From assembly GCA_038258425.1 (NCBI GenBank), contig JBBSPV010000020.1, positions 1 to 64,000 on the forward strand: a DNA stretch of 64,000 nt, written 5' to 3'. The position numbers were made by a program, and so were the translations under genes. Below are positions 32,988 to 41,817 of this stretch, one piece after another. Under the pieces are notes generated by a model. The model saw nothing but the letters and a program-made list of their open reading frames with translations. It made no database searches and was not told where the DNA came from. Each line of letters opens with the position of its first letter. The stretch's first letter is position 1. The stretch is from DATLGB01 sp038258425 (GTDB taxonomy: Bacteria > Actinomycetota > Thermoleophilia > Solirubrobacterales > Solirubrobacteraceae).

Positions 32988-34643
32988 ATGACCGTGACGC
33001 AGCCCGGCCAGGGCCCGAAAGCCGAGACCGAGCTCCCCGAGCCGCCGGGCGAGCCGCGCCCCGGCCACGGGTCCGAATCGGTGTTCGTGCTCGGCGAGGG
33101 CCTGCTCACGGAGAGCCGCGGCGGCCGCGAGAGCCTGGCGACCGCCGACGGGGAGCCACCCGAGGCCCGCGCCGCCGCGCTCGGCTCCGCCGCCGGGGCG
33201 CCGCCGTTCCGCTTCTCCCGCATGGGCCCGAAGGGCCGGGCGCTGCCGCGCGCGACGCGGGCGCGGGTGGCCACCGCGATGACCGCCGGCGGCGGCGGGT
33301 TCTCGGCGATCCCGGCGGGCTACACGTACCTCGGCCAGTTCGCCGACCACGACATGACCTTCGACAAGACGACGGTGACGCTCGGCGCCGACGTCTCCCC
33401 CGCAGACCTCCTGCAGGGCCGGTCGCCGAGCCTCGACCTGGACTCGCTCTACGGCGCCGGGCCCGGCGATCCGGGGTCCGAGCGCTTCTACGCGGCCGAC
33501 GGGCGCAAGCTCAAGCTCGGCACGACCGAGGCCGCCGGCCCGGGCCGGCTGGGCGCCAGGCCGGGCTTCGACCTCCCGCGCAGCCGCTCGGCCAAGCACG
33601 CGACGGTTCCCGATCGCCGCAACGACGAGAACCTCGCCGTCGCCCAGACCCACCTCGCCTTCGCCCGCTTCCACAACCGCGTGGTCGACGAGCTCGCCAC
33701 CGTCTCCGCCGCGAAGCGCTTCGCCCGTGCCCGGCGGCTGGTCGTCAAGCACTACCAGTGGATGCTGCGCCACGACTACCTGCCGCGGATCTGCGACCCG
33801 TCCGTCGTCGACGACGTCTTCACCCACGGACGCAAGGCCTTCGAGGTCGGCGCCTCGCCCACGGCGATGCCGACGATGCCGATCGAGTTCTCCGTGGCTG
33901 CCTTCCGGCTCGGGCACAGCATGGTCCGGCGCAGCTACAACTGGAACGTCGAGTTCGACGACGGCGCCGGCTCGCTCGACCTGCTCTTCGCGTTCTCGGG
34001 CACGAGCGGCGACCTCGGCAGCGGCGCCCGGCTGCCGACGACCTGGATCGCCGACTGGCGCCGGCTCTACGCGTTCAAGCAGCCGGCGCTGAAGGTCCCC
34101 GACGCGAAGTTCAACCTGGCCCGGCGGATCGACACGCTGCTCGTCGACCCCCTCGCGGCGCTGCCCCCCGGCTCCTTCGGCGCGACCCGGCCGCCGTCGC
34201 AGCCGCTCGTGGCGAACCTCGCGTTCCGCAACCTCGCGCGCGCCCGGATGGTCCGGCTCGCCTCGGGCCAGGACATGGTGCGCTTCCTCAAGGGCCGGGG
34301 CGTCCGGGTCACGGCTCTCACGAAGCGCCAGCTGCGCGCGGGCGACGGCGCGACGCTGGAGAAGCTGACCACCGCCCAGCGCGGCGTCTTCCTCGAGCAC
34401 ACGCCGCTGTGGTTCTACGTCCTGCGCGAGGCCGAGCTCAACCACGGCAAGCTCACCGGCGTCGGCGCCCGGATCGTGGCCGAGACCTTCCACCGCGCCA
34501 TGGAGGGCAGCCGCGCCTCGATCGTGCGCGAGCCGACGTTCCGGCCCCGCTTCGGGCCCGACGACCAGACCTTCGACATGCGCGACCTGCTCTTCTTCGC
34601 CTTCGAGGGCAAGCCGGCCCTGCTGAACCCGCTCGGGGACTAG
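32988..34643 (+). CDS. Animal-type heme peroxidase (peroxidase-cyclooxygenase superfamily)
   Basis: 551 residues from the ATG at 32988, which is preceded by a GACGAGGAG ribosome-binding site. The distal site reads YTYLGQFADHDMTFDKT with His121. The proximal heme ligand is His310 in FRLGHSMVRRSYNWN. DRRNDENLAVAQTHLAFARFHN carries family-typical Arg/Glu/His. There is no signal peptide, so it may be cytoplasmic or exported by another route. Animal-type peroxidases occur patchily in bacteria, where roles are mostly unknown (halide or organic oxidation with H2O2). Confidence 0.9.
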   Translation: MTVTQPGQGPKAETELPEPPGEPRPGHGSESVFVLGEGLLTESRGGRESLATADGEPPEARAAALGSAAGAPPFRFSRMGPKGRALPRATRARVATAMTAGGGGFSAIPAGYTYLGQFADHDMTFDKTTVTLGADVSPADLLQGRSPSLDLDSLYGAGPGDPGSERFYAADGRKLKLGTTEAAGPGRLGARPGFDLPRSRSAKHATVPDRRNDENLAVAQTHLAFARFHNRVVDELATVSAAKRFARARRLVVKHYQWMLRHDYLPRICDPSVVDDVFTHGRKAFEVGASPTAMPTMPIEFSVAAFRLGHSMVRRSYNWNVEFDDGAGSLDLLFAFSGTSGDLGSGARLPTTWIADWRRLYAFKQPALKVPDAKFNLARRIDTLLVDPLAALPPGSFGATRPPSQPLVANLAFRNLARARMVRLASGQDMVRFLKGRGVRVTALTKRQLRAGDGATLEKLTTAQRGVFLEHTPLWFYVLREAELNHGKLTGVGARIVAETFHRAMEGSRASIVREPTFRPRFGPDDQTFDMRDLLFFAFEGKPALLNPLGD

Positions 34644-34647
34644 CGGG

Positions 34648-35253
34648 TCAGGGCTGCGCGGCCTCGACGATGGGCGGCTGGGGCGCGAACGCGATCGCGG
34701 TCACGGTCAGCCGCCGGATGCCCGCCTCCAGGGTCAGCAGCCCCTCCGAGGGCCGGCCGCCGAGCGGCACGAAGCTCACGTCCACGGTGTGCGCCGACGG
34801 CGTGTCGAAGATCGGGAAGCTCACCGACGCGGGGCCCGAGAAGGCCTGGACGCGGAGGTGCCCGACCCGGCCGGGCCAGGCGGAGCCCGACATCGCGACG
34901 CTCAGGACCGAGCGCCGGTCCGGCGACACGGCGAAGGACGCGCGCAGGCCCCGCAGGCCGGCGGTCGTGCCCAGGTCGGCGGGCGGGTCCCAGGTGATCT
35001 CGTCCGCGTCGGCCAGGTAGCCGTCGACGTGGGAGGCGATCAGGTAGGCCTCGGGCGACGCCTGGTACGGCCGGCGGGGCGTGAGCCGGTAGGACGGGCC
35101 GCCGAACACCGTGTTGCCGTCGAAGACGTGGCCGAGGCGGGCCAGCCTCGAGGCGCGCGTGCTCGCCGTGAGGGGACCGTCGTCGGTGAAGGTGAGGACC
35201 TCGCCGCTGTCGAGGTCGGCCACGTGGTGCACCAGGTGCCGGGCCTGCGCCAT
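34648..35253 (-). CDS. Hypothetical protein
   Basis: 201 residues starting MAQARHLVHHVADLDSGEVL. It is beta-rich by eye, with VFGGPSYRLTPRRPYQASPE, ASFAVSPDRRSVLSVAMSGS and a C-terminal LTLEAGIRRLTVTAIAFAPQ. No signal peptide, membrane helix or catalytic motif is recognised. It ends 5 bases from the convergent heme peroxidase gene and starts 14 bases downstream of the NhaA fusion stop. Its ATG is preceded by an in-frame GTG that is an alternative start. Confidence 0.65.
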   Translation of the reverse strand: MAQARHLVHHVADLDSGEVLTFTDDGPLTASTRASRLARLGHVFDGNTVFGGPSYRLTPRRPYQASPEAYLIASHVDGYLADADEITWDPPADLGTTAGLRGLRASFAVSPDRRSVLSVAMSGSAWPGRVGHLRVQAFSGPASVSFPIFDTPSAHTVDVSFVPLGGRPSEGLLTLEAGIRRLTVTAIAFAPQPPIVEAAQP

Positions 35254-35266
35254 CACCCGCAGCCTC

Positions 35267-37177
35267 TCACGAAGCTGCGACGGACGCGGCCCGGGCGGCC
35301 GCCTTGACGCTGCGGGCCAGGGTCTGGACGTCGTAGACGCCCTGGTGTCGCCGGCCGTTGACGAAGAACGTCGGCGTGCCAGAGACGCCGCTGGCGTCGG
35401 CGCTCTGCACGTCCTGCGCGACCCGGGGCGCGAAGCGGCGGCGGCGCAGATCCTCCGAGAAGCGCTCGAGGTCGAGCCCGAGATCGGCGGCGTGGCGGTA
35501 CAGGTCCGCGGGCGTCAGCCGGTCCTGGTGCTCGAGCAGCCGGTCGTGCATCGGCCAGAAGGCGCCCTGGGCGCCGGCGGACTCGGCCGCCTCCGACGCG
35601 GTCTGCGCGTCGGGGTGCACGTCGGTCAGCGGCAGGTGGCGGAAGACGTAGCGCAGCTCCGCGGCGAGGTCGTCGAGCAGCTCGGCGATGACCGGCGCGG
35701 CGTCGCCGCAGTAGGGGCACTCGAAGTCGCCGTACTCGATGAGCGTGACCGGCGCGTCCTCGCTCCCGCGCACGTGGTCGCGCTCGAGGTCGACGTCCTC
35801 GGCGAGGTCGACGAGCACGTCGGCCGTCGCGTTGAGCTGGCGCGCCCGCATGTCCGCCGGGAGGCGCAGCATGACCCGGAAGGCGAGCCACGCCAGCAGC
35901 GGTGACAGCACGGCGGTGGCGAGCACGCCGACCTTGGCCTCCTCCAGCAGGCGGCCCTCGAAGGCGATCGAGGCGACGAGCAGCGAGACGGTGAAGCCCA
36001 CCCCGGCCGACGCGGCCGCCCCCGCCAGCGCGGGCCAGGTGACGGTGAGGCGGGCGCCACCGAGCGCGCGACGGGTCCCCAGCCAGGCGGCGCCCATGAT
36101 GCCCAGCGGCTTGCCGAGGACGTATGCGGCGAGGATGCCGAGCGTCACCGGCGACGTGACCGCGGCCGACAGCAGGTCGCCGTCGAGCCGGATGCCGGCG
36201 TTGGCCAGCGCGAAGAGCGGGACGATCACCCGGCTCGTCCAGGGCAGCAGCCGGTACTGGAGCCGCTCGTTGGGCGAGATCGCCGAGGCGAGGCTCGCAC
36301 GCGCCGAGTAGGCGAGCTCGGGCGTCGGCTGCTCGCGGAAGGAGCGGGTCAGCTCCGTGCTGCGCTCGAGGTCGCCGCGCGCCGCGGGATAGGCGCTGGT
36401 GATGAGCCCGATGGCCAGGCCGGCGATCACCGCGTCGACGCCGGACTCGAACATCGCCAGCCAGATCCCGACCCCGACGAGGACCGCGGCCGGCCCGCGC
36501 CACGACCCCGCCCAGCGCAGGGCGACGAGCACCGCGAAGAGCCCCGCCGCCACCACGAGCGCGACGACCGAGACGCGGTCGGAGTAGCCCAGCGCGATCA
36601 CCAGCAGTGCCGCGAGATCGTCGATGACGACCAGCGTGAGCACGAAGACCCGCAGCCGGATCGCGCGCCCGCGCGTGACGAGCGCCAGCGTGCCGAGGGC
36701 CAGGGCGGTGTCGGTGGACACCGCGACGCCCCAGCCGCCGGCGCCGCGGCCGCCCGCGGTGATCGCCAGGTACGTCGCGGCGGCCACCGCCATGCCACCC
36801 AGGGAGGCGAGGACGGGGATCGCGAGCCGGGTGCGCTCGCGCAGCTCTCCCAGGTCGAGCTCCCGCTTGGCCTCGAGGCCGACGACGAGGAAGAACAGCG
36901 TCATCAGCCCCTCGTTGACCCAGCCGCGCAGATCGGTGGCCAGCTCGCCACCGCCGAGCACGACCGCGAGCCGCGTCTCCCACACCGAGGCGTAAGACGA
37001 CGGCGACAGGTTGGCCCACAGCAGGGCGCAGACGGCCGCGACCGCCAGCACGACCGCCCCGCCCGTCTCGGCGTACAGGAACGCCCGGATGGGCGCCGCG
37101 AGGTTGCGCGCCCAGGCGGTGCGACCGCCGTCCGGGGTGCTGTCCGAGGCGGTGGCGATGCACAGAGCCTGAACCAT
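35267..37177 (-). CDS. nhaA: NhaA-type Na+/H+ antiporter fused to a DsbA/thioredoxin domain
   Basis: 636 residues. About 1-440 is NhaA: LRGWVNEGLMTLFFLVVGLE, VSTDTALALG (Asp156) and LVVIDDLAALLV (Asp186/Asp187, the proton/sodium site pair), with 11-12 helices. After residue about 455 there is a soluble DsbA-like domain, APVTLIEYGDFECPYCGDAA with a CPYC active site and a cis-Pro GTPTFFVNGR. This fusion is known in actinobacterial genomes. If the N-terminus is cytoplasmic, an even helix count would put the redox domain in the cytoplasm; I cannot settle the count by eye. Confidence 0.93.
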   Translation of the reverse strand: MVQALCIATASDSTPDGGRTAWARNLAAPIRAFLYAETGGAVVLAVAAVCALLWANLSPSSYASVWETRLAVVLGGGELATDLRGWVNEGLMTLFFLVVGLEAKRELDLGELRERTRLAIPVLASLGGMAVAAATYLAITAGGRGAGGWGVAVSTDTALALGTLALVTRGRAIRLRVFVLTLVVIDDLAALLVIALGYSDRVSVVALVVAAGLFAVLVALRWAGSWRGPAAVLVGVGIWLAMFESGVDAVIAGLAIGLITSAYPAARGDLERSTELTRSFREQPTPELAYSARASLASAISPNERLQYRLLPWTSRVIVPLFALANAGIRLDGDLLSAAVTSPVTLGILAAYVLGKPLGIMGAAWLGTRRALGGARLTVTWPALAGAAASAGVGFTVSLLVASIAFEGRLLEEAKVGVLATAVLSPLLAWLAFRVMLRLPADMRARQLNATADVLVDLAEDVDLERDHVRGSEDAPVTLIEYGDFECPYCGDAAPVIAELLDDLAAELRYVFRHLPLTDVHPDAQTASEAAESAGAQGAFWPMHDRLLEHQDRLTPADLYRHAADLGLDLERFSEDLRRRRFAPRVAQDVQSADASGVSGTPTFFVNGRRHQGVYDVQTLARSVKAAARAASVAAS

Positions 37178-37358
37178 CGGCGCGCGCGGGTGCGGCCATC
37201 CCGCAGCCGCCACGGGCCGGACCGCGCGCGGCTCGTCGACCGCTACGCCGACGCCCTGGTCGGGTCGAGCGCCGGCGGGGGCCACCGGTCGAGCGCTCGC
37301 GCGAACGCGGCTGACCGAGTCGGTAGGGTCGGCCTCCCAACTGCCAAGGAGCCGCCCC

Positions 37359-38390
37359 ATGCCGACCGGTGCCCATCTCGTGGGCAGCCTCCCCCTCGCC
37401 GACGCCGACGCGGTCTTCCGCGCCGCCGCCGAGACGCTGGGCGACCGGCTGCGGACGATCCCCGACGGCGAGACGGGTGAGCGGACGATCTGGATCCAGT
37501 GGCAGGCCGGCGTCTTCGCCGAGCACCCCGACCTCGAGGTCAACCCGGTGCCCGAGGGTCAGTACGCACCGTTCGACCAGTACCGCCTGCGCGCCGGCGC
37601 CGATCCGGCCCACCTGCGCTTCGAGCGGCTCGGCTACGCCGAGCAGGCCGAGCGCTCCTTCGCGCGGTTCGCCGAGCTGCAGCAGGAGGGCGCGATCGCG
37701 GACCACGTGCGCCTCCAGGTCAGCCTGCCGACGCCCGCGGCCCCGGTGACGCAGGTCGTGGCGCCCGACTGGCGCGCCGCCGTCGAGCCCGCCTACGAGG
37801 AGGCGCTGCTGCGCGAGGTCGATCAGCTCGCCCGCGCCCTCCCCCACGACCGGCTCGCCGTCCAGTGGGACGTGGCCATCGAGGTCGGCATGTGGGAGGG
37901 CCTCGGCGGGCTGTTCACCCCGTGGTTCGACGACGTCCACGACGCGATCATCGAGCGCCTCGCCCGCATCTCGGCCCGCGTCCCCGACGACGTCGCGCTC
38001 GGCTATCACCTCTGCTACGGCGACTACGGGCACGAGCACTTCGTCCAGCCCGCCGACACGGCCAACCTCGTGGCCCTCGCCAACCGGCTCTCCGAAGCGG
38101 TGGGGCGCCCGATCGCCTGGGTGCACCTCCCGGTCCCGCGCGAGCGCGACGACGCCGCCTACTTCGCACCGCTGCGCGACCTGCGCCTGCACCCCGAGAC
38201 CCAGCTGCACCTCGGCCTCGTGCACCACACCGACGGCGCCGAGGGCGCCCGCCGGCGCATCGCGGCCGCTCAGGACACCATCGAGGACTTCGGCGTCGCC
38301 ACGGAATGCGGTTTCGGCCGCCGCCCCGCCGAGCAGGTCCGCCCGCTGCTGGAGCTGCACCGCGAGCTCACGGGGCCCGTGGCGTCCTGA
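37359..38390 (+). CDS. MetE/UROD-like TIM-barrel protein
   Basis: 343 residues from the ATG at 37359, which follows an AAGGAG ribosome-binding site. It starts with HLVGSLPLADADAVFRAAAE and has IPDGETGERTIWIQWQAGVF. VQWDVAIEVGMWEGLGG and LGYHLCYGDYGHEHFVQPAD follow, and ATECGFGRRPAEQVRPLLEL lies at the end. The pattern resembles the C-terminal barrel of cobalamin-independent methionine synthase and related uncharacterised proteins. A true MetE is much longer and has a clear HxC...C zinc site. Here only single His/Cys candidates are seen, so the reaction is unknown. Confidence 0.78.
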   Translation: MPTGAHLVGSLPLADADAVFRAAAETLGDRLRTIPDGETGERTIWIQWQAGVFAEHPDLEVNPVPEGQYAPFDQYRLRAGADPAHLRFERLGYAEQAERSFARFAELQQEGAIADHVRLQVSLPTPAAPVTQVVAPDWRAAVEPAYEEALLREVDQLARALPHDRLAVQWDVAIEVGMWEGLGGLFTPWFDDVHDAIIERLARISARVPDDVALGYHLCYGDYGHEHFVQPADTANLVALANRLSEAVGRPIAWVHLPVPRERDDAAYFAPLRDLRLHPETQLHLGLVHHTDGAEGARRRIAAAQDTIEDFGVATECGFGRRPAEQVRPLLELHRELTGPVAS

Positions 38391-38502
38391 GGGACGGCGG
38401 TCAGCCCGGCTGCCGCGTGGCGAGGTGCGCCCGCCCGACGAGGCTCGCGCCGCGCGGGCTCGCCTTCGGCCTCCCCGCTTGGTATGACACCGGGCGCGCG
38501 CC

Positions 38503-39903
38503 ATGGACCTCGACCTCCTCGTCATCGGCTCGGGTCCCGGCGGCCAGCGGGCGGCCATCCAGGCGGCCAAGCTCGGCAAGCGCGTAGGCGTGGTGGAGCG
38601 GCGCGAGCGCGTCGGCGGGGTGTCGATCCACACCGGCACCGTCCCCTCCAAGACGCTGCGCCAGGCCATCCTCGAGGACATCGCCGGCCGCGGCGCCGAC
38701 GTGCCCGATCCGTTGCACCCTGACCGTCACGAGGTCGCGGCGGCCGAGTTCCTGCGCGACCGCACGGCGCGGGTCGTCGCCGACGAGACCGCGGTGGTGC
38801 GCGAGCAGTTCCGCCGCAACGGGGTCGGGCTGCTCGTGGGCGCCGCGGCGTTCGAGGACGAGCACACGCTCCGCATTCACGACGAGAGCGGCGAGGTCCA
38901 GGACACGACCGTGAGCGCCGAGCACGTCGTCATCGCCGTCGGCACCCGCCCCGCCCGGCCCGAGGGCGTGGCCTTCGACGACCGACGGGTGATCGACTCC
39001 GACGGCATCCTGCGGCTCGAGCACCACGTGCCGCCCACGATGACGGTGGTCGGCGCGGGCGTCATCGGCGTCGAGTTCACCTCGATGTTCGCGGCCATGG
39101 GCACCCGCGTGACGCTCGTGGACGCGCGCGAGCGCCTGCTTCCCGCGATCGACCGCGAGATCGCGACGGCACTGCAGTACCTACTGCGCAAGCGCAACGT
39201 CACCTACCGCTTCCAGGAGGAGGTCACGTCGGTCGAGCGCGACGGCGATCGCGTCCTCACTCACCTGCGCTCGGGCAAGCACATCGCCTCGCACACGCTG
39301 CTCTATGCGACGGGCCGCCAGGGCGCCACCGCGGGCCTCGCTCTGCAGCGGGCCGGGCTCAAGGCCGACAAGCGGGGACGCATCGCGGTCGACGAGGACT
39401 TCCGGACGTCCGTCGGGCACATCTTCGCCGTCGGCGACGTCGCCGGCCCCCCGGGGCTGGCGGCCACGAGCATGGAGCAGGGCCGGATCGCCGCCCTACA
39501 CGCCTTCGGCGAGCCCGTCGCCCAGCTTCCCGACCTCGTGCCGATCGGGATCTACGCGATCCCCGAGATTTCCTACGTGGGCCGCACGGAGGAGGAGCTC
39601 ACCGAGGCCGCCGTGCCCTACGTGGTCGGCGTCGCCTGGTGGCGGGAGCTCGCCAAGGCGCTGATGATGCGCGAGGAGGACGGCCTGCTCAAGATCCTCG
39701 TCTCCCCGGAGGATCGCCGGCTGCTCGGGGTGCACGTGATCGGCTCGCAGGCCACCGACCTCGTCCACATCGGCCAGGCGCTGATGGACCGCGACGGCGC
39801 GCTGGACTTCCTCGTCTCGGCGGTCTTCAACTACCCGACGCTGGCCGAGGCCTACAAGGTCGCCGGCCTCGACGCGCTCAACCGCCTGCGCGACATGCAG
39901 TAG
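38503..39903 (+). CDS. sthA: Soluble pyridine nucleotide transhydrogenase (Si-specific)
   Basis: 466 residues, the exact usual length of SthA, a flavoprotein that balances NADPH and NADH. The N-terminal FAD site is LLVIGSGPGGQRAAIQAAKL. The region that holds the redox disulfide in lipoamide dehydrogenases reads SIHTGTVPSKTLRQ without the cysteines, which is the SthA hallmark. The NAD(P) site is MTVVGAGVIGVEFTSMFAAM and the C-terminal interface reads NYPTLAEAYKVAGLDALNR. It stands alone between the MetE-like and DsrE genes. Confidence 0.93.
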   Translation: MDLDLLVIGSGPGGQRAAIQAAKLGKRVGVVERRERVGGVSIHTGTVPSKTLRQAILEDIAGRGADVPDPLHPDRHEVAAAEFLRDRTARVVADETAVVREQFRRNGVGLLVGAAAFEDEHTLRIHDESGEVQDTTVSAEHVVIAVGTRPARPEGVAFDDRRVIDSDGILRLEHHVPPTMTVVGAGVIGVEFTSMFAAMGTRVTLVDARERLLPAIDREIATALQYLLRKRNVTYRFQEEVTSVERDGDRVLTHLRSGKHIASHTLLYATGRQGATAGLALQRAGLKADKRGRIAVDEDFRTSVGHIFAVGDVAGPPGLAATSMEQGRIAALHAFGEPVAQLPDLVPIGIYAIPEISYVGRTEEELTEAAVPYVVGVAWWRELAKALMMREEDGLLKILVSPEDRRLLGVHVIGSQATDLVHIGQALMDRDGALDFLVSAVFNYPTLAEAYKVAGLDALNRLRDMQ

Positions 39904-40000
39904 CGGCGACGCGCGGGCGCCGGCGCCTTGCGCCCCGGCCCCCGCGGCGCGATGCTGCCGTGTCGAGAACGACCGCCGAGCTCGAGGAGGCGACGCAGCG

Positions 40001-40363
40001 ATGGCCGACAAGGTGCTGGTCAACCTGGCGACGGGTCTGGAGGACGCCGAGCGCGTCACCGTCGCCTTCCTCGTGGCGGGCGCCGCGACCGAGCGCGGCC
40101 AGGCCGTCGCCATGTGGCTGACCAAGGAGGCGGTGCGACTCGCCACGCCGGGCCACGCGCAGGGCGTCGCCTGCGACGGGTGCCCGCCGCTCGCGCGGCT
40201 CTTCGAGCAGTTCGCCGACGGGGGCGGCGAGCTGCTGGTGTGCCCGATCTGCGTGAAGGCGCGCGGGCTGGACGCCGACACGTTCGTGCCCAACGCCCGC
40301 GTGGCGGGCGCCAGCCCGATGCTCGAGTGGCTCGGCGACGGCGCCGCCGTCTTCAGCTACTGA
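40001..40363 (+). CDS. DsrE-family small protein
   Basis: 120 residues, preceded by a strong GAGGAGG ribosome-binding site. It starts VLVNLATGLEDAERVTVAFL, with AMWLTKEAVRLATPGHAQGV, ACDGCPPLARLFEQFADGGG and LLVCPICVKARGL. This is the DsrE/YchN-like fold. The CPIC pair is at the position of the sulfur-carrying Cys in sulfurtransferase relatives. A sulfur-relay or redox role is possible but not shown. A 10-bp hairpin separates it from the radical SAM operon. Confidence 0.82.
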   Translation: MADKVLVNLATGLEDAERVTVAFLVAGAATERGQAVAMWLTKEAVRLATPGHAQGVACDGCPPLARLFEQFADGGGELLVCPICVKARGLDADTFVPNARVAGASPMLEWLGDGAAVFSY

Positions 40364-40371
40364 CCCGGCGC

Positions 40372-40409
40372 CCCCGCGGCGTAGGCGAACCGTCGGGCCC
40401 GCCGCGGGG
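40372..40409 (+). terminator. Hairpin between the DsrE gene and the radical SAM operon
   Basis: CCCCGCGGCG (40372-40381) pairs perfectly with CGCCGCGGGG (40400-40409) across 18 bases. It begins 9 bases after the DsrE stop and ends 11 bases before the radical SAM ATG. It may end the DsrE transcript or act in the leader of the next operon. Confidence 0.5.
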
Positions 40410-40419
40410 TCTGAGGCGC

Positions 40420-41817
40420 ATGTGGCCACGCGAACTGCTGCGCGCGGCCGGGGGCCGGGCCCGTGCCCTGCGCCTGGCGAGTCGCCCCGTGCACCCCGAC
40501 ACCGAGGCGGCCCTGCGGCGCCGGTGGCTCGACCTGCCGGTCGCGGTGCGCACCCGTGCCCAGCTGCTCGGGCGGCGCAGCACCGGCTGCGAGGGCACGC
40601 ACGGCGTGTTTCCCCGCTGTGACCTGGCCTGCACGCCGTGCTACCACGCGAAGGCCGCACAGCAGGTCCGCACGGACGGGCCCCACACGCTGCGCGAGGT
40701 CGCGCGGCAGATGGCGCATCTGCGCCGGGTTCGCGGAACCGGGCAGCACGCGCAGCTCATCGGCGGCGAGGTGACGCTGCTCGGGCCGGAGGCGCACGCC
40801 CGGGCGCTGGAGGCGATGGAGCGCCACGGACGCAAGCCGATGAGCATGACCCACGGCGACTTCGACGCGGCCTACCTGCGCGCTCTCGCGCTGCGTCCCG
40901 ACGGACGGCCGCGGTTTCGCAGGCTGCGGGTCGCCGGACACTTCGACGCGCTGATGCTCGGCCGCCGCGGGATGCCGCGGCCGCGCCGCGAGGCCGACCT
41001 GCACGCGGCGCGGGCGAGCTTCGTGGCGATGTTCGAGGCGCTGCGCAGCAGCCACGGCGTCGCCTTCGACCTCGCGCACAACATGACCGTCACGCCGCGC
41101 AACCTCGCCGAGGTCGCCGAGGTCGTGCAGATCGGCCTGCGGCTCGGCTTCGGCATGCTCTCCTTCCAGCCCGCCGCGCACGTCGGCAACCCCAGCCGGT
41201 GGAAGGAGGACTACCGGGCGGTGACGCTCGACGCCGTGTGGGGGGAGCTCGAGCGCGGCGCCGGCACGCGGCTGCCGTGGGCGCACCTGCAGATGGGCGA
41301 CGCCCGCTGCAACCGCGCCGCCTACGGCGTGCTCGCCGGCGGACGCTGGACCCCGCTGCTCGACGACCGCGACGCGCGCGACCTGCGCGTGCGCGACGCG
41401 TTCCTCGCCGGCTTCGGCGGCATGGACTTCGAGCGCCCGGCGCTGCCGCTGGCCATCGCGATCGGCCGCGTGGTCGCACGGCGGCCGTCCGCCGTGCCGC
41501 TGGCCGCCGCCTGGGCGTGGCGCTTCGGGCGTCGCGCCGGCCTCCGGCGCCTGCTGACCGGCCGTTGGCGGCCGCTGACCTTCGTCGTGCACGCCTTCAT
41601 GGACGCCGACGTCGTCGGCCCCGCGTGGGCGGCCCTGCAGCGCGGCGAGCGCGCCGCCGAGCCCGAGGTCCGGGCCGCGCAGGAGCGGCTGCAGGCCTGC
41701 TCCTACACCATGGCCCACCCCGACGCGGGGCGCCTCGTCCCCGCGTGCGTGCAGCATGCGGTCCTCGACCCCGAGGAGAACCTCGCCCTGCGGCGCCTGC
41801 TGCCCGTGCGCCCGTGA
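40420..41817 (+). CDS. Radical SAM protein, first gene of a seven-gene operon
   Basis: 465 residues. The SAM [4Fe-4S] motif is CDLACTPCYH (Cys67, Cys71, Cys74), in a CEGTHGVFPRCDLACTPCYH context, followed by HAQLIGGEVTLLGPEAHARA with a GGE-like SAM-binding step. SLATT-like or TM features are absent except a hydrophobic SAVPLAAAWAW stretch near residue 370. The family is unnamed to me. The next gene begins in its stop codon (GTGA). Its neighbours (mercuric-reductase-like flavoprotein, CDP-alcohol transferase and YnjBCD-like importer) suggest a role in making or modifying a lipid or an imported small molecule. Confidence 0.85.
   Translation: MWPRELLRAAGGRARALRLASRPVHPDTEAALRRRWLDLPVAVRTRAQLLGRRSTGCEGTHGVFPRCDLACTPCYHAKAAQQVRTDGPHTLREVARQMAHLRRVRGTGQHAQLIGGEVTLLGPEAHARALEAMERHGRKPMSMTHGDFDAAYLRALALRPDGRPRFRRLRVAGHFDALMLGRRGMPRPRREADLHAARASFVAMFEALRSSHGVAFDLAHNMTVTPRNLAEVAEVVQIGLRLGFGMLSFQPAAHVGNPSRWKEDYRAVTLDAVWGELERGAGTRLPWAHLQMGDARCNRAAYGVLAGGRWTPLLDDRDARDLRVRDAFLAGFGGMDFERPALPLAIAIGRVVARRPSAVPLAAAWAWRFGRRAGLRRLLTGRWRPLTFVVHAFMDADVVGPAWAALQRGERAAEPEVRAAQERLQACSYTMAHPDAGRLVPACVQHAVLDPEENLALRRLLPVRP

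Noticed and set aside
38600..38670. Missing redox cysteines in the SthA-like flavoprotein as evidence of decay
   Set aside because: Loss of the CxxxxC disulfide is the normal state in soluble transhydrogenases, and the rest of the protein is intact.
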